Positions 63,301 through 64,000 of a DNA stretch of 64,000 bases are shown here, piece by piece. Positions within the stretch are counted from its first letter, which is position 1. Each line of letters opens with the position of its first letter. Both the position numbers and the translations under genes were made by a program. The DNA comes from Mycteria americana (Eukaryota > Chordata > Aves > Ciconiiformes > Ciconiidae): the NCBI RefSeq assembly GCF_035582795.1, contig NC_134367.1, positions 188,501-252,500 on the forward strand. The letters are read 5' to 3'. The notes beneath the pieces were generated by a model. It saw nothing but the letters and a program-made list of their open reading frames with translations, had not been told where the DNA came from and did no database searches.

Positions 63301-63888
63301 CAAGGCTGTGGCATCGTATTTTCATTGGTCTGGAACACACACTAGAATACATAACACTTGTTGTGCTGCTCATCAGGTGTCGGTAATGCTCTGAGAAAGA
63401 GCTTGCCTTGACCAAAAGCTTCCCTTTTCCCCTGCTTGTTGTTTATACCTGCGCTCACATGTGAAAATAGAGCTTCATAGGTAGGATGGGTCTAAACAGT
63501 TGGCCTAAGTGCCAAAATGGGCCTAAGCTCCCTTTCAGGAAGCTTATAGCATTGGCCAAACCTGATGGGTAGGAACTTGTTGAGGTTTGCCAGGGGTCAT
63601 CAGCAAATCCTGCTGTTCCTAGAGATGCAGCTTGCTGGGAGGTGTGAGAGGGATCCCCTGCAGTCTGTTGCTGCATGACTTTTCCATGTCTGTATTAGTT
63701 CTGGTTTGTGTCCTAAGATTTGCCTCAGGAATTCAGTTGTTCAAGAGTGCGTTTTGCTTCTGGGAGGACCAGCCTCTTTAAATGATTTCTGCTCTCTTTC
63801 AGGAGAAGAAGTTGCCCTGTACTGTGCCAAGTATCTTCCTGAGATAATCAAAGACCAGAAGGCCTATAAGGAAGGCAAATTGCAAAAG
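48202..63888 (+). CDS. PPM1G: PPM1G, protein phosphatase 1G (PP2C gamma), first 92 codons (partial; continues past window end)
   Basis: Coding exons 48202-48321, 53636-53705 and 63803-63888 join in frame to 92 residues of an approximately 540-residue protein. PPM1G is a nuclear Mg/Mn-dependent Ser/Thr phosphatase; family knowledge places it in pre-mRNA splicing, histone and transcription-elongation control. Visible hallmarks: an MGAYLSQP N-terminus with Gly2 available for myristoylation, VSMEDAHNC with metal-binding Glu40/Asp41, and the PP2C signature DGHGG with Asp60/Gly61. [19 protein letters not shown] follows. The start ATG has a strong context (gcggcgccATGG) in a CpG island. The acidic insertion and catalytic core lie beyond the window. 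Transcribed divergently from NRBP1. Confidence 0.95.
48322..53635 (+). other. PPM1G: PPM1G intron 1 (5.3 kb)
   Basis: CpG-rich for the first few hundred bases, then ordinary. It includes a C-run near 49289-49301 and a 19-base perfect tandem duplication at 53047-53084. No other gene or clear repeat recognised. Confidence 0.6.
53047..53084. repeat. Tandem duplication of 19 bases
   Basis: ATCTGTGGGAATGCCCAGA occurs at 53047-53065 and again at 53066-53084, adjacent and identical. Confidence 0.9.
53636..53705 (+). CDS. PPM1G: PPM1G coding exon 2 (residues 41-64)
   Basis: A 70-base exon encoding [20 protein letters not shown] and GHG; acceptor TCTTTCAG, donor GTAACT. Holds the PP2C signature. Confidence 0.95.
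53706..63802 (+). other. PPM1G: PPM1G intron 2 (10 kb)
   Basis: Contains a very old CR1-type element (54010-55550). The rest (56-63.8 kb) is T-rich ordinary intron with several pyrimidine stretches (for example 61960-62110) and no recognisable gene. Confidence 0.6.
54010..55550 (-). mobile_element. Ancient CR1 / L3-like LINE remnant
   Basis: In antisense on the plus strand, degenerate but collinear landmarks of an old sauropsid CR1 family appear: CATGAATTTGTCTAATTGCA with a TTTTAAACC context (about 54231), CTGCTGCCTGATA (about 54340), CAATGTGCATATGG (about 55086), GATTATTTATGTAGATGTTGAA (about 55250) with CCATTTTGAAAACT (about 55311), and TTGACTCTTCGAAAAAAC (about 55457). Heavily diverged with internal gaps. 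The match is from recall of the consensus, not from an alignment. Confidence 0.65.
63803..63888 (+). CDS. PPM1G: PPM1G coding exon 3 (residues 64-92)
   Basis: An 86-base exon encoding [18 protein letters not shown] and AYKEGKLQK; acceptor CTTTCAG, donor GTAAGA. Sequence after 63888 is intron to the window end. Confidence 0.95.
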
Positions 63889-64000
63889 GTAAGAATCTAG
63901 CTCTGTCCTGCAACAAGTAAGCACCAATGCAGAGGAAAGCCCTTTTTTAGGTACCTAATACTTATGTGCAGGGCCCCATCCCTCCAAGGTCTGTCTGCCA

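Noticed and set aside
1-64000. CRISPR arrays, tRNA or rRNA genes, phage or plasmid modules
   Set aside because: No regularly spaced direct repeats, no cloverleaf-type sequence, and all real coding sequence is split by vertebrate introns.

Overview
This window is vertebrate nuclear DNA and almost certainly avian. Four protein-coding genes can be read from conserved exons: the last exon of IFT172 (+), KRTCAP3 (-), NRBP1 (-) and the first three coding exons of PPM1G (+). The order and orientations match the mammalian IFT172-KRTCAP3-NRBP1-PPM1G neighbourhood. The bird assignment rests on CR1 non-LTR retrotransposons being the only recognisable interspersed repeats, including young copies with the (ATTCT)n-type 3' tail, and on compact GC-rich promoters. 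I did not identify a species.

Layout. 1-400 holds the end of IFT172, with its stop at 296-298 and a poly(A) signal at 354. 660-3453 holds KRTCAP3, five coding exons encoding 232 residues, a four-TM protein converging on IFT172. 3550-47140 holds NRBP1, seventeen coding exons encoding 531 residues, a pseudokinase. Its poly(A) signal lies only about 110 bp before the KRTCAP3 start codon. It has two very large introns, 10724-27717 and 30507-46569, that carry all the well-preserved CR1 copies. 47050-48200 is a GC-rich divergent promoter region between NRBP1 and PPM1G. 48202-63888 holds the first 92 codons of PPM1G, split by two large introns; the gene continues past the window end.

The genes do not form one pathway. 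IFT172 is a ciliary transport subunit, KRTCAP3 a poorly characterised membrane protein, NRBP1 a pseudokinase adaptor linked to ubiquitin ligases, and PPM1G a nuclear PP2C phosphatase. Their proximity is conserved linkage with shared or adjoining CpG-island promoters.

No bacterial-type system, CRISPR array, tRNA or rRNA gene was seen. The most notable signals are non-coding. (1) A tandemly duplicated CCAAT/GC-box/TATA module, period 157 bp, sits between NRBP1 and PPM1G and points toward an unassigned transcript or an alternative PPM1G first exon. (2) A nearly identical pair of inverted CR1 copies lies in NRBP1 intron 1, able to form long double-stranded RNA. (3) A second CpG island with promoter motifs lies inside that same intron. 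(4) A degenerate protein-like segment of unknown origin lies near 14 kb. All exon calls come from reading conserved protein segments together with splice sites; no alignment or expression data were available.
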